From positions 375,347,348 to 375,411,347 of the forward strand of contig NC_064614.1 in assembly GCF_023898315.1 (NCBI RefSeq): DNA of 64,000 nt. The letters run 5' to 3'. A model generated the notes under the pieces. It made no database searches. It was not told where the DNA came from and worked only from the letters and a program-made list of their open reading frames with translations. Of this stretch, positions 19,949 through 32,000 are shown one piece after another; the stretch's first letter is position 1, and every line of letters begins with the position of its first letter. Source of the stretch: Schistocerca nitens. Its lineage: Eukaryota; Arthropoda; Insecta; Orthoptera; Acrididae. Both the position numbers and the translations under genes were made by a program.

Positions 19949-20880
19949 TTTTTGTCCGGTGTGCTTAATTCCCCATTTGTTCAGAGAAACAAGTAAATGT
20001 CGGTATTCCACAACGTTCTTCCGAAAGGATATAGTATTGAAAATGCATACAAATTAATTGAGATAGCTAAAAAGGAGTGATTCGCTTTTTGTGTAGCCCA
20101 CATGTATTGTTAATTTTTGTTACTTCCAATGTGCTCAGCTTGGTTGTCAGGTATTTTAAAAGTAAGTTTTTAACGTACATGGTTGCTAGGAGGTGACTTA
20201 GTCTGTAGTTTTGTGTGGTCGCTGATAAGAGAGGAGGGGATGCACGGTTTCAGATGGATTTTTATCGACAGTATGGCAGGCTGCGGAGTGATTTGTAATT
20301 TAACTCAAGAATGTGTAGTTACGAGGAATAACCACTCCCACCTTTTCTCAACATTTGGCCATATACTTTGGATGGAAATTACTTCCAGTACCAAGATTCG
20401 AGCTAGGTTCCTCGGAGTCTTTTTCTAACGCGTAAAGTGTGTTAATATCTTCGTTACTGAGGAGGATTTGTGCTTTGCTCTGTTGAGCCACCACTCTGAA
20501 GCACAGTATCAGGATTAGTATTCATCTGTTGTCTCGATGTTCTTATGAAAACTCTTGAAATTCGAAGCCAATATTCATAAATTTATTAATTCTGTAATAG
20601 CAGCCGTGTTTGCAAAATAAGTTACAAGATTGATTTCTGTCTGTTTATGCAAAACTAACGCTTTTTACGTTACTATTTTCGCTCAAACATGTTTCAGCAC
20701 ATTTGGACTATCATCGGTGGATTCTTATTTTATTGCAATTTTAAAATACTAGATGCGAATGGAAACTAGACTCAAGATTTTTTGCTAGCTATTCCAATCT
20801 GGTATCTTAATAACTAATTAGTTTTTGCTTTTCAGACCTACATCACAGGGACGGATAGCTTTTCATCTGCAACAGTATAA
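19949..20880. other. No recognisable feature
   Basis: About 930 bp of AT-rich DNA between two Tc1-like elements. Only short open frames; no TIR, tRNA box or domain motif. Confidence 0.4.
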
Positions 20881-20882
20881 TA

Positions 20883-22303
20883 CACTCCTGGAATGGAAAA
20901 AAGAACACATTGACACCGGTGTGTCAGACCCACCATACTTGCTCCGGACACTGCGAGAGGGCTGTACAAGCAATGATCACACGCGCGGCACAGCGGACAC
21001 ACCAGGAACCGCGGTGTTGGCCGTCGAATGGCGCTAGCTGCGCAGCATTTGTGCACCGCCCCCGTCAGTGTCAGCCAGTTTGCCGTGGCATACGGAGCTC
21101 AATCGCAGTCTTTAACACTGGTAGCATGCCGCGACAGCGTGGACGTGAACCGTATGTGCAGTTGACGGACTTTGAGCGAGGGCGTATAGTGGACATGCGG
21201 GAGGCCGGGTGGACGTACCGCCGAATTGCTCAACACGTGGGGCGTGAGGTCTCCACAGTACATCGATGTTGTCGCCAGTGGTCGGCGGAAGGTGCACGTG
21301 CCCGTCGACCTGGGACCGGACCGCAGCGACGCACGGATGCACGCCAAGACCGTAGGATCGTACGCAGTGCCGTAGGGGACCGCACCGCCACTTCCCAGCA
21401 AATTAGGGACACTGTTGCTCCTGGGGTATCGGCGAGGACCATTCGCAACCGTCTCCATGAAGCTGGGCTACGGTCCCGCACACCGTTAGGCCGTCTTCCG
21501 CTCACGCCCCAACATCGTGCAGCCCGCCTCCAGTGGTGTCGCGACAGGCGTGAATGGAGGGACGAATGGAGACGTGTCGTCTTCAGCGATGAGAGTCGCT
21601 TCTGCCTTGGTGCCAATGATGGTCGTATGCGTGTTTGGCGCCGTGCAGGTGAGCGCCACAATCAGGACTGCATACGACCGAGGCACACAGGGCCAACACC
21701 CGGCATCATGGTGTGGGGAGCGATCTCCTACACTGGCCGTACACCACTGGTGATCGTCGAGGGGACACTGAATAGTGCACGGTACATCCAAACCGTCATC
21801 GAACCCATCGTTCTACCATTGCTAGACCGGCAAGGGAACTTGCTGTTCCAACAGGACAATGCACGTCCGCATGTATTCCGTGCCACCCAACGTGCTCTAG
21901 AAGGTGTAAGTCAACTACCCTGGCCAGCAAGATCTCCGGATCTGTCCCCCATTGAGCATGTTTGGGACTGGATGAAGCGTCGTCTCACGCGGTCTGCACG
22001 TCCAGCACGAACGCTGGTCCAACTGAGGCGCCAGGTGGAAATGGCATGGCAAGCCGTTCCACAGGACTACATCCAGCATCTCTACGATCGTCTCCATGGG
22101 AGAATAGCAGCCTGCATTGCTGCGAAAGGTGGATATACACTGTACTAGTGCCGACATTGTGCATGCTCTGTTGCCTGTGTCTATGTGCCTGTGGTTCTGT
22201 CAGTGTGATCATGTGACGTATCTGACCCCAGGAATGTGTCAATAAAGTTTCCCTTTCCTGGGACAATGAATTCACGGTGTTCTTATTTCAATTTCCAGGA
22301 GTG
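20883..22303 (+). mobile_element. Intact-looking Tc1-like transposon, family D copy 1
   Basis: The left end begins CACTCCTGGAATGG and the right end mirrors it (CCAGGAGTG). TA flanks both ends at 20881-20882 and 22304-22305. The single transposase frame is complete. The 1421-bp length matches that of the inverted copy at 26977-28399 (1423 bp). The combination of both TIRs, both TAs and an undamaged frame makes this the best candidate in the window for a mobilisable DNA transposon. Confidence 0.93.
21126..22148 (+). CDS. Tc1-like transposase, full length
   Basis: A 340-residue transposase, normal length for the superfamily. Residues 10-60 form the first helix-turn-helix (FERGRIVDMREAGWTYRRIA), followed by an R-rich GRPR-like linker (ARRPGTGPQRR) and a second DNA-binding helix set (TIRNRLHEAGL). 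The catalytic core shows D155 in FSDESRFCL, D244 in FQQDNARPHV and E277 in LSPIEHVW. Hand counting gives 32 residues between the second Asp and Glu, two fewer than the DD34E of classic Tc1 and of the family A copies here. The ATG at 21126 is preferred over upstream in-frame Mets because it aligns with the start at 28155 in the other copy and with the family's MPRQRGRE start. Upstream in-frame codons are probably 5' UTR. Confidence 0.93.
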   Translation: MPRQRGREPYVQLTDFERGRIVDMREAGWTYRRIAQHVGREVSTVHRCCRQWSAEGARARRPGTGPQRRTDARQDRRIVRSAVGDRTATSQQIRDTVAPGVSARTIRNRLHEAGLRSRTPLGRLPLTPQHRAARLQWCRDRREWRDEWRRVVFSDESRFCLGANDGRMRVWRRAGERHNQDCIRPRHTGPTPGIMVWGAISYTGRTPLVIVEGTLNSARYIQTVIEPIVLPLLDRQGNLLFQQDNARPHVFRATQRALEGVSQLPWPARSPDLSPIEHVWDWMKRRLTRSARPARTLVQLRRQVEMAWQAVPQDYIQHLYDRLHGRIAACIAAKGGYTLY

Positions 22304-22305
22304 TA

Positions 22306-23431
22306 GTTCTATGAAGATACACAGACAAATAATGAAAAATCAATATTACTTTTGTTCGCTGCAAACTCGAAAAAAAATCACACTGTGGTTGATCGATGCT
22401 GTCTTGCTCATTATTAGATTAACTTGATCGGTAATATACGTATTCTGCGTCAGTAACAGAATTTTTTGACGTAATTTATAGCCTGTGAGAGGAACCGACC
22501 ATAACGGATCCCCATCTTACGCCTCTGCAGTTTATTTTTGGGGGGTCTAATGTGTCTAATTTTTCTAGCAAACTTCAACCGACATCTGTACGTCTTGTTT
22601 GAAAGGGGCAGGGATATCCGGAACACTTCTATTGGCTTACTTCTTACAACTTCACGCTATACTTCAGCAATCTGAAATACATCTGGTGTGTCACTAGTTT
22701 CATCTTTCATAACAGCTAAAAATTCTGATTCCCTTATTTGCTTTGAAAATTCTTCTTTGCAGATCTTTAATGTAATTTGCAAAAGTTCAACCATACGCAA
22801 AGCTCTTAAAATAATATTCATCCTCATGATAAATAAATATGAATATTACAGCTGCAGTAACGCCAACAATCGCAATAATCTAGCAACTTTACCAAATTCC
22901 ACAACGTTAGTATTAAATCTAAACACTATGTACGATTGATAAAAACATAAAATGCACTTACGATGAGAAAACTTTTCCGCCTGATTACTGCCCTCAAAAC
23001 AAATTTGTGAACGAAACAAAATTATTATAATTGCTGTTGAAATAACAATATTGGTAATATTGTGAGTGGAGGAATGGTGTACCCTAACGGTTTTGATAAC
23101 AAGTTGCGGGAGGAGTATGTCTTCCGTAGAGTGCCGGTGCTGAACGGTGGGCATTTGGAACCGGTTCGAATCAGTGAGTCTGCACGTCGACAGCAATATC
23201 ACTGCTGAGCATGCTTCCTGGTGCTAAGGGCAGGTCTCGACTCGTCCCTGTTCGAAGAGTTAGATTGCTTCACATGTTCGCAACATTTTCGTTTTGCATA
23301 TAGGTTTTCGGGTAGCTATGGGTTTATTTATCGATTGTCATTTTTTATTTGTAATTCACTGTTTTTACCTGAGTTTTCATATTGTCGTTTTGTCATTTGG
23401 AGCTAATGACTGGAGCTGTGGACGCTAGAAA
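22306..23431. other. No recognisable feature
   Basis: About 1.1 kb of AT-rich DNA. No TIR, tRNA-like box, reverse transcriptase or transposase motif. Small open frames lack any recognisable composition. Confidence 0.4.
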
Positions 23432-24054
23432 ATGGAGTGCCAAGTGGAGAAATCGAAACATTTCCGACGCATTCTTCTATTTGAGTTCGGCAGAGGTTTA
23501 ACAGCAGCGGAGGCAGCCAGAAACATTTGTGCCGTGTATGGGGATAACGTCACTGGACAGAGCACGGGAAAACTAGTTTTCTCGTTTTAAGGAGGGTTGG
23601 TTTGACATTAGTGACTCTTCACGTTCAGGAAGACCTTGATGGTTTGATAAAGATTGCTTAAAAGCGTTAATTCACAATGGTCCACGTCAGAATACTGGAG
23701 AACTGGCAAATGTGATGAACTGTGATCTTTCCACCATCAGCCGACATTTGCATGCAATGAGGAAGGTTCGAAAAGTGGGTATATGGGTACTGCCTGCTCT
23801 AAGCCTAATTCACAAAAATCGACTGGTAGCCATTCGTGCACCGGTGCTACCTCGGCATCAATTGAACGGCAAACGACACCGACCAATCCCGTCCTATATC
23901 GTTACTGCTGACGAGAAGTGGTGTCCGTACGCTAACATAAGGAGAAGAAAAGAATGGTTGAGTTGAATCAAAACAAAAACTCCCCGTACAACTACCTGCC
24001 GTATCCACGAAATACATTGTTGTGCACGTGGAACAGCGACGGCGTGGTTTATTA

Positions 24055-25458
24055 CACTACTGGCCGTTAAAATTGCTACACCAAGAAAAAATGCAAATGA
24101 TAAACGGGCATTCATTGGACTAATATATTATACTAGAACTGACATGTGATTACATTTTCACGCAATTTGGGTGCATAGATCCTGAGAAATCAGTACCCAG
24201 AACAACCACCTCTGGCCGTAATAACGGCCTTGATACGCCTGGGCATTGAGTCAAACAGAGCTTGGATGGAGTGTACAGGTAAAGTTGCCCATGCAGCATT
24301 AACACGGTACCACAGTTCATCAAGAGTAGTGACTGGTGTATTGTGACGAGCCAGTTGCTCGGTCACCATTGACCAGACGTTTTCAGTTTGTCAGAGATCT
24401 GGAGAATGTGCTGGCCAGGGCAGCAGTCGAACAATTTCTGTATCCAGAAAGGCCCGTACAGGACCTGCAACATGCGGTCGTGCATTATCCTGCTGAAATG
24501 TAGGGTTTCGCAGGGATCGAATGAAGGGTAGAGCCACGGGTCGTAACGCATCTGAAATGTAACGTCCACTGTTCAAAGTGCCGTCAATGCGAACAAGAAG
24601 TGACCGAGACGTGTAACCAATGGCACCCCATACCATCACGCCGGGTTATGCGCCAGTATGGTGATGACGAATACACGCTTTCAATGTGCGTTCACCGCGA
24701 TGTTGCCAAACACGGATATGACCATCATGATGCTGTAAACAGAACCTAGATTCATCCGAAAAAATGACGTTTTGCCATTCGTCCACCCAGGCTCGTCGTT
24801 GAGTGGACCATCGCAGGCGTTGCTGTCAGTGATGCAACGTGAAGGGTAACCGCAGCCGTGGTCTCCGAGCTGATAGTCCATACTGCTGCAAACGTCGTCG
24901 AACTGTTCGTGCAGATGGTTGTTGTCTTGCAAACGTCCCCATCTGTTGACTCAGGGATCGAGACGTGGCTGCACGATCCGTTACAGCCATGCGAATAAGA
25001 TGCCTGTAATGTCGACTGCTAGTGATACGAGGCCGGGATCCAGCACGGCGTTCCGTATTACCGTCCTGAACCCACCGATTCCATATCCTGCTAACAGTCA
25101 TTGGATCTCGACCAACGCGAGCAGCAATGTCGCGATACGATAAACCGCAATCGTGATAGGCTGCAATCGGACCTTTATCAAAGTCTGAAACGTGATGGTA
25201 CGCATTTCTCCCCCTTACACGAGGCATCATAACAACGTTTCACCAGGCAACGCCGGTCAACTGCTGTTTGTGTATGAGAAATCGGTTGGAAACTTTCCTC
25301 ATGTCAGCACGTTGTAGGTGTCGCCACCGGCACCAACCTTTTGTGAATGCTCTGGAAAGCTAATCATTTGCATATCACAGCATCTTCTTCCCGTCGGTTA
25401 AATTTCGCGCCTGTAGCACGTCATCTTTGTGGTGTAGCAATTTTAATGGCCAGTAGTG
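24055..25458 (-). mobile_element. Tc1-like transposon, family A copy 2, nested
   Basis: Ends CACTACTGGCC and GGCCAGTAGTG, with TA at 24053-24054 and 25459-25460. It is the inverted counterpart of 1310-2696 and is inserted inside a mariner relic whose halves lie on either side. Length 1404 bp. Confidence 0.93.
24190..25230 (-). pseudogene. Tc1-like transposase, broken (family A copy 2)
   Basis: The frame starts MMPRVRGRNAYHHVSDFDKG at 25230 and covers the helix-turn-helix (GLSYRDIAARVGRDPMTVSR) and the second DNA-binding segment. A TGA follows PFTLHH near 24832. The catalytic part shows FSDESRFCLQ, FQQDNARPHV and an ENVW with the catalytic Glu kept, 34 residues after the second Asp (DD34E). 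A second in-frame TGA replaces a Ser codon just before it (after SPDL, near 24390), so the protein would end short of the last catalytic residue. This copy keeps residues lost in copy 1 and vice versa, so the two decayed independently. Confidence 0.88.
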
Positions 25459-25720
25459 TACAAATTGCTTCCCCGAGTGTTATCCATCACTGATGACATT
25501 TGTTGTCAACAACTGAAAGATCTTGGAGACGCATTACAATAACAACAACCAGCAAGACTCGGAAAGTCATGCTACTGTACGATGACGCCCTCTGGAATTA
25601 TTCCAGATAGAAAACACTACATGGGAAGTCATTCCACAGCCATCTTATTCACCTCATCTTGCGCCCTGAGATTTTCACATTTTCCACTATCGAACGACTT
25701 CCAAGGAACTTCCTTTGGTT

Positions 25721-26451
25721 GACATAAGACTTGTAAAATGATTGAGAGTAGAGCAACACTGCAACATCACGCACCGCTACTGATGCCGACTATCGTGAGG
25801 TCGTGTAATGGAAACTGTAGGAATGAATCATAGGTGACGCGGAGTGGGAACAGCTTGGTCATCGTCGTTCTACGACTGAACCGAGTTCGACAGCCGTGGA
25901 AATATGGCCGTAAATGTAGTGCTGCGGGAAAACAAACGAGCGCCGGTGCGGCGTTTATTTGGACCTGTGCCCGCCGTTTGCTGCCTGCTGCCTGCCTGGT
26001 TTCTGGCGTGGGAGTCCCAGCCGGCTCGCCGTGCCACCCTTCCGGTTTACGTTAGCGCTCCCCGTAAACACATCCGGCAGTAAAGGCAACCCCGAGACCG
26101 TCAGATGACGTCCGCACCGGCGCCTCCGTGTTTAGTGCCTCTTCTCCATTTACGCGCCAACTGATCCTCTGCGCTGCGTTTTTTAACAGTTCCACAAAGC
26201 AGCTTTAGTATGATGTCACTTGCTGGTTTTTATTACGTCAAAAATAAAAATCAGAGGTTCGCTGTTAAAGTGCACAACGTAATACGCGTGAATGCCTCAA
26301 TCGTAAAACTTTTTGTTATTCCCATTCAATAGACGTATACTATGTTACACAATACATCTGGACATTCCCTTTGTCTCTTATGTATTTTATTGCTTGCGAT
26401 CTTGCAAAAACGACGTCTCATTTTTTGTCTTACTCGAATCGCTCTGTTCGA
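25721..26451. other. Non-repeat stretch with a GC-rich island at 25890-26170
   Basis: A GC-rich patch (CGCCGGTGCGGCG, CCGCCGTTTGCTG, CCGCACCGGCGCCTCCG) sits in AT-rich flanks. No coding signature or repeat boundary is visible. It could be a promoter-type CpG island of an unannotated gene. Confidence 0.35.
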
Positions 26452-26643
26452 TTTACAAGACCGTAGGCCAAGGCATGCCCAACTGAAAGACACAACGAAA
26501 TTTAGTGTACGTCTCTATTCTTTGTGAATATTTGGGAAAGATAATCTTTTACAAGACCGTAGCCAAATTCATGCCCAACTGAAAGACACGACGAAAGTTA
26601 GTGTACGTCTCTATTCTTTGTGAATATTTGGGAAAGATAATCT
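26452..26643. repeat. Tandem duplication, two 96-bp units
   Basis: Units 26452-26547 and 26548-26643 both start TTTACAAGACCGTAG and end GGGAAAGATAATCT. They differ at only a handful of sites, mostly in the first 30 bp. The duplication is recent. Neither unit contains a recognisable motif. The following stretch to 26974 is featureless. Confidence 0.92.
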
Positions 26644-26976
26644 TTTAAAATGCATGAGTTTTTATTTTGGAGTATTGATGCTGTGAATTCTTTCCCCCGT
26701 GTTTGCGAAAAAGAACCCACATGAATTTAATTTTTCGGAGACACAGTAATAGGTTGTTTTGAAACCAATGTTCACTGTTCTATGTAAAGTAGTCGACTAC
26801 TTCAGCTCCAGCACTCACTTGCTAATCTACTTTCATCTGGTACATCGAATAGTGCTCAAAGAAAGCCATCAAAATATATGTCCAGTAAGGCTCATAGGAT
26901 TCTGCGCACCAAAATGGCTACGTCTGGACATTGAGACAGCAACGAAGAATGAGTGGATCACTTTACAAACATAATA

Positions 26977-28399
26977 CACTCCTGGAAATTGAAATAAGAA
27001 CACCGTGAATTCATTGTCCCAGGAAGGGGAAACTTTATTGACACATTCCTGGGGTCAGATACATCACATGATCACACTGACATAACCACAGGCACATAGA
27101 CACAGGCAACAGAGCATGCACAATGTCGGCACTAGTACAGTGTATATCCACCTTTCGCAGCAATGCAGGCTGCTATTCTCCCATGGAGACGATCGTAGAG
27201 ATACTGGATGTAGTCCTGTGGAACGGCTTGCCATGCCATTTCCACCTGGCGCCTCAGTTGGACCAGCGTTCGTGCTGGACGTGCAGACCGCGTGAGACGA
27301 CGCTTCATCCAGTCCCAAACATGCTCAATGGGGGACAGATCCGGAGATCTTGTTGGCCAGGGTAGTTGACTTACACCTTCTAGAGCACGTTGGGTGGCAC
27401 GGGATACATGCGGACGTGCATTGTCCTGTTGGAACAGCAAGTTCCTTTGCTGGTCTAGGAATGGTAGAACGATGGGTTCGATGACGGTTTGGATGTACCG
27501 TGCACTATTCAGTGTCCCCTCGACGATCACCAGTGGTGTACGGCCAGTGTAGGAGATCGCTCCCCACACCATGATGCCGGGTGTTGGTCCTGTGTGCCTC
27601 GGTCGTATGCAGTCCTGATTGTGGCGCTCACCTGCACGGCGCCAAACACGCATACGACCATCATTGGCACCAAGGCAGAAGCGACTCTCATCGCTGAAGA
27701 CGACACGTCTCCATTCGTCCCTCCATTCACGCCTGTCGCGACACCACTGGAGGCGGGCTGCACGATGTTGGGGCGTGAGCGGAAGACGGCCTAACGGTGT
27801 GCGGGACCGTAGCCCAGCTTCATGGAGACGGTTGCGAATGGTCCTCGCCGATACCCCAGGAGCAACAGTGTCCCTAATTTGCTGGGAAGTGGCGGTGCGG
27901 TCCCCTACGGCACTGCGTACGATCCTACGGTCTTGGCGTGCATCCGTGCGTCGCTGCGGTCCGGTCCCAGGTCGACGGGCACGTGCACCTTCCGCCGACC
28001 ACTGGCGACAACATCGATGTACTTGTGGAGACCTCACGCCCCACGTGTTGAGCAATTCGGCGGTACGTCCACCCGGCCTCCCGCATGCCCACTATACGCC
28101 CTCGCTCAAAGTCCGTCAACTGCACATACGGTTCACGTCCACGCTGTCGCGGCATGCTACCAGTGCTAAAGACTGCGATGGAGCTCCGTATGCCACGGCA
28201 AACTGGCTGACACTGACGGCGGCGGTGCACAAATGCTGCGCAGCTAGCGCCATTCGACGGCCAACACCGCGGTTCCTGGTGTGTCCGCTGTGCCGTGCGT
28301 GTGATCATTGCTTGTACAGCCCTCTCGCAGTGTCCGGAGCAAGTATGGTGGGTCTGACACACCGGTGTCAATGTGTTCTTTTTTCCATTTTGAGGAGTG
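26977..28399 (-). mobile_element. Tc1-like transposon, family D copy 2, inverted
   Basis: Ends CACTCCTGGAAATTG (left) and ATTTTGAGGAGTG (right), flanked by TA at 26975-26976 and 28400-28401. Nearly identical to 20883-22303 but reversed, so the two make an inverted pair about 4.7 kb apart. Confidence 0.93.
27132..28155 (-). pseudogene. Tc1-like transposase with a single-base frameshift
   Basis: From start (28155) to stop (27132) this gene is 1024 bp, against 1023 bp in the intact copy at 21126-22148. The one extra base lies near 28022-28024, where copy 1 reads CCACAGTAC and this copy CCACAAGTAC (minus strand). It breaks the frame inside the N-terminal helix-turn-helix, at about residue 44. 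Everything after that is open and keeps FSDESRFCL, FQQDNARPHV and LSPIEHVW. A few amino-acid differences (for example FLDQQR for LLDRQG) separate the copies. It is a very recent loss of function. Confidence 0.92.
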
Positions 28400-28401
28400 T
28401 A

Positions 28402-29048
28402 TATATCGCAGCTGATGCACCTAATCCGAAGTCTTCAAGGCGGCTATGGACACAATATGTTTGCTGGAAAGTACTGTACTAGTGAAGAGTACTGCTCTGC
28501 AGTCAGTGAAACACATGTAGTCTCGTACAAGTTCAGATGCTACGAATTGCCGATAACTTCACTGCTTCGCAAATAAAGAGAGCCAAACACCGTAATCTGG
28601 CTAGGAAATAGCAACAGTTTAGCTCGACGTCCCTATGTTATCATGATGTCAGTTCCTGACCACCATCAGTCATTCCGCAAGGTCTTCGTTACTACGAGTT
28701 TAAGTGGGCTGCGTCTGTGTTGGCAGCGCTGTGTAGCGTTTTGCATTGGATCACTGACTTCTCTTTTTTTGTAAGAGACTCTGTGGCTGGTCGGACTCGT
28801 TGTTGGAAGTTAATCGCCAGTACAGTTGGGAATTTGGAAGTTAGTCGCCAGCAGTGATGGAAGTACTGTTGGGCAGTTGAAAGTTAGTAGCTAGCAGTGA
28901 TGGAAGTACTGTTGAGCAGTTGAAGGTGAAAAGCCAGCGGTGATGGATGTGAAATGTGAGAAGTTAATATTGATGGAAGGTAGAGGTCTGAAGTGTTAGA
29001 GTAAGCTAACGATCTGTACATGTTCGACATGGAGACTGAATATTATTC
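28402..29048. repeat. Imperfect short tandem repeats upstream of a Jockey LINE
   Basis: Between about 28795 and 28945, variants of GTTGGAAGTTAGTCGCCAGC and CAGTGATGGAAGTACTGTTG recur three times with a spacing near 50 bp. Parts (CGCTGTGTAGCG, GACTCTGTGGCTGG) resemble the LTR-like repeat at 44183-44893. This is either a relative of that LTR or the 5' untranslated part of the LINE that follows. The first 250 bp hold nothing recognisable. Confidence 0.45.
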
Positions 29049-32000
29049 ATGAATATGGGGTACACGAAAGGAGCCTCCCCGAAGATCATGACAACGATCG
29101 GGCGTACCCTGGGCAACGTTAGGCCTGTGCCTAACGGCCAATCCTTTCAACACCAAGACACCACAAATAGGCTTTTATCAAAGCCAGCGCTAAATATAAT
29201 GTCCATAAAAACTGAAGGGCTCTCTCACGAGAAAGAAATGCTACTTGCTATAGCATGTAAAACTCACAACTGTGGTCTCTTACTAATCCAAGAGACCCAC
29301 ATTGGCCCCACAAATAGAAGACCAAAGATCCACGGAATGAAATTAGTAATTGAAAGACCACACGAGCAATATGGCAGCGCAATCTTCGCCAAAATGGGCT
29401 TAGGTATTATATCTGCAGAACTGACACCTCAAGAAGACATCGACATCTTGACTGTAGAGTTACAGTCCTGCACTGTGACGTCTATATATAAGCCATCGAG
29501 CAGGGAGTTCAGATTCAGTGAGCCAACCAACTTCAACTCACAACCAACGAAAACAGTAATGGGCGACTTCAACTGTCATGGATCAGCCTGGGGGTACAGG
29601 CACACAGACAAAAGTGGGGTCGACCTGGAAACCTGGGCAGACTCAACTGGCCTTAAATTAATACACGACCCCAAACTTCCATATTCCTTCAACAGCAGCA
29701 GGTGGAACCGTGGATACAATCCAGATAACATCTTTGTCAGCGAAAACGTAGCACATCAAACCAGGAAGGATGTGGGAGAACCCCTCCCACATACACAGCA
29801 CCAAGCTATATTATGTCTGGTTGAAGCAGTTGTTAATCCAGCAACCACCCATTTCCAAAGACGTTTTAATTTTAAACGTGCCCTATGGGACAAATTCCCT
29901 GAAGAACTTGACAAAGAGGTGCAGAACCTTGATGCTAGCCCGGAAAAATATGACACATTCATTGAATTAGTTAAAACTGTCTCCCGAAGAAATATCCCCC
30001 GAGGCTGCAGAACTAGTTATATCCCTGGACTTGACGGAAACTCAAAGGTTCTTCGGGAACATTACCAACAGCTCTTCGAGGAAAACCCTTTTTCAGAGGA
30101 AACAACTATGGCGGGAGAAGAACTCCTCCAGGCCATATCAGCCTCAAGAACAATGAAATGGTGTAATCTAATCACAAACCTAGACATGAAACAGAATAGC
30201 CGAAAGGCCTGGCAACTTCTTAAAAACATCAATAATGACCCCTCATCTAATACACAAAATTTGTATAAGGTCGCACCAAATCAAATAGCAAATCAACTTC
30301 TACTTAATGGTGAAACCAACAGGAAGCACCCAAGAAAGAAACTACAGAGAGGCACTCAAGAAAAAGACCACCTAGGCACCTCCTTTACTCTGAAAGAATT
30401 AGAAGATTCCATCTCCATAATGAAAATTAATAAAGCCGCTGGCCTATATGATTTACGCCCAGAACAAATAAAAATGTTCGGACCTGTTACCAGACGGTGG
30501 TTACTAGATATGATGAACAAATGTGTTCTTGAAATGAAAATCCCCAAGACTTGGCGGAAGGCAAATATAGTAGCTATACCAAAACCTGGAAAAACCCCAC
30601 AGACCCTAAAAATTTTCGGCCTATCTCCCTGCTTTGTCAGCTCTATAAAGTCTTAGAAAGAATGATCCTTAACCGCATCTCAGAACATGTAGACAAGAAT
30701 ATAATTAAAGAGCAAGCAGAATTCCGCCCAGGAAGGTCATGCTGTGGACAAATCTCCAACCTTACACAGTACATAGAAGATGGATACGAGCGGAAACAAA
30801 TTACAGGTGCAGCCTTTATCGACCTTACAGCAGCTTACGACACCATAAACCACAGTAAGTTAATATCAAAAATATATAACACCACAAAAGACTACCGACT
30901 GGCCAAATTCATCCAGTGCCTGTTGCAGAATAGGCGGTATTTTGTCACGCTGCAGTCGAAGAAGAGCCGATGGCGGACCCAGAAAAACGGCCTACCTCAA
31001 GGTAGCGTCCTCGCCCCATTGCTGTATAATATTTATACCAATGACCAACCGATCAGCATGGACGCTCGCTCCTTCATCTATGCAGACGATACAGTCGTTG
31101 CCACCCAAGGAAAAACCTTTGAAGAGGTAGAAAGTAAATTAACTTTAGCGATTGAAAAGCTGGGTGACTATTGTGATAATAACCACCTCAAGCCAAACCC
31201 AGCAAAAACCCAGGTCTGTGCTTTTCACCTACGTAATAAGGAAACAAGGAGGAAACTCAACATAAGCTGGAAGGGACAATATCTATCTCACTGCGACACA
31301 CCAAAATATCTTGGGATTAAACTTGACCGTGCTCTCACCTACAAGGAACACTGTTTGGCCACAAAGATGAAAGTGAGTGCCAGGAACAACATCATCCGCA
31401 AGCTAACAAATAGCAGATGGGGAGCGCAACCTACAGTTCTCCGCACGTCAGCTTTAGCTTTATGTTTCTCCACCGCGGAGTACTCGGCACCCGTTTGGCA
31501 AAATTCCACCCACGCTGAACAAGTAAATATAGCTTTGAATGAGACTGGACGCATCGTGACAGGATGCCTCCGCCCAACTCCCACAAAGCAGCTGTACCAC
31601 CTGATGGGCATAGCCCCGCCAGACATCAGAAGAAGGACTGCCGCAGAAATCGAGAAACATAAACAGGAGACAGATCCCAGGCATCCAATGTTCGGATACA
31701 ATCTTCAAGCTCGCCGACTTAAATCAAGGAAGAGTTTCCTACGAACAACTGAAGCAACTCTTTTATCGACTAGAGCACGACGAGAAGAGCTGTGGTACAA
31801 TGTGGACCCAGGAAGACCAGGGAATAGCCCCAGGGAAGAACCCACAGCTGGCTCTGAACTCCCATATACGACCTGGAAAGCCCTGAATAGACTACGAACA
31901 GGCGTATAAAGATGCAGAGCAAACTTGGAAAAATGGGACTACATCAGTGCAGACGAGCCCTGCGAATGTGGAGAACAGCAAGACCAACAACACCTACTGG

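Larger units (their letters stand above)
23432..25720 (+). pseudogene. Mariner transposase relic, split by a Tc1-like element
   Basis: A decayed mariner (DD34D type) transposase in two pieces around the Tc1 element at 24055-25458. The left piece starts MECQVEKSKHFRRILLFEFG, continues LTAAEAARNICAVYGDNV, and after frameshifts reads NTGELANVMNCDLSTISRHL, RKVRKVGIWVLPALS and TADEKWCPYANIRRRKEWLS. The first catalytic Asp (in TADEKW) is present. The right piece has CCQQLKDLGDAL, then YDDA in place of HDNA, and PSYSPHLAP in place of the PYSPDLAP block. Stops and frame changes on both sides show it was already dying. Its own TIRs were not identified. Confidence 0.85.

Noticed and set aside
27619-28482. 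287-codon plus-strand frame opposite the transposase (also 21099-21661 on the minus strand)
   Set aside because: It is the antisense shadow of the GC-rich transposase gene, appears in both copies, and has no domain of its own.
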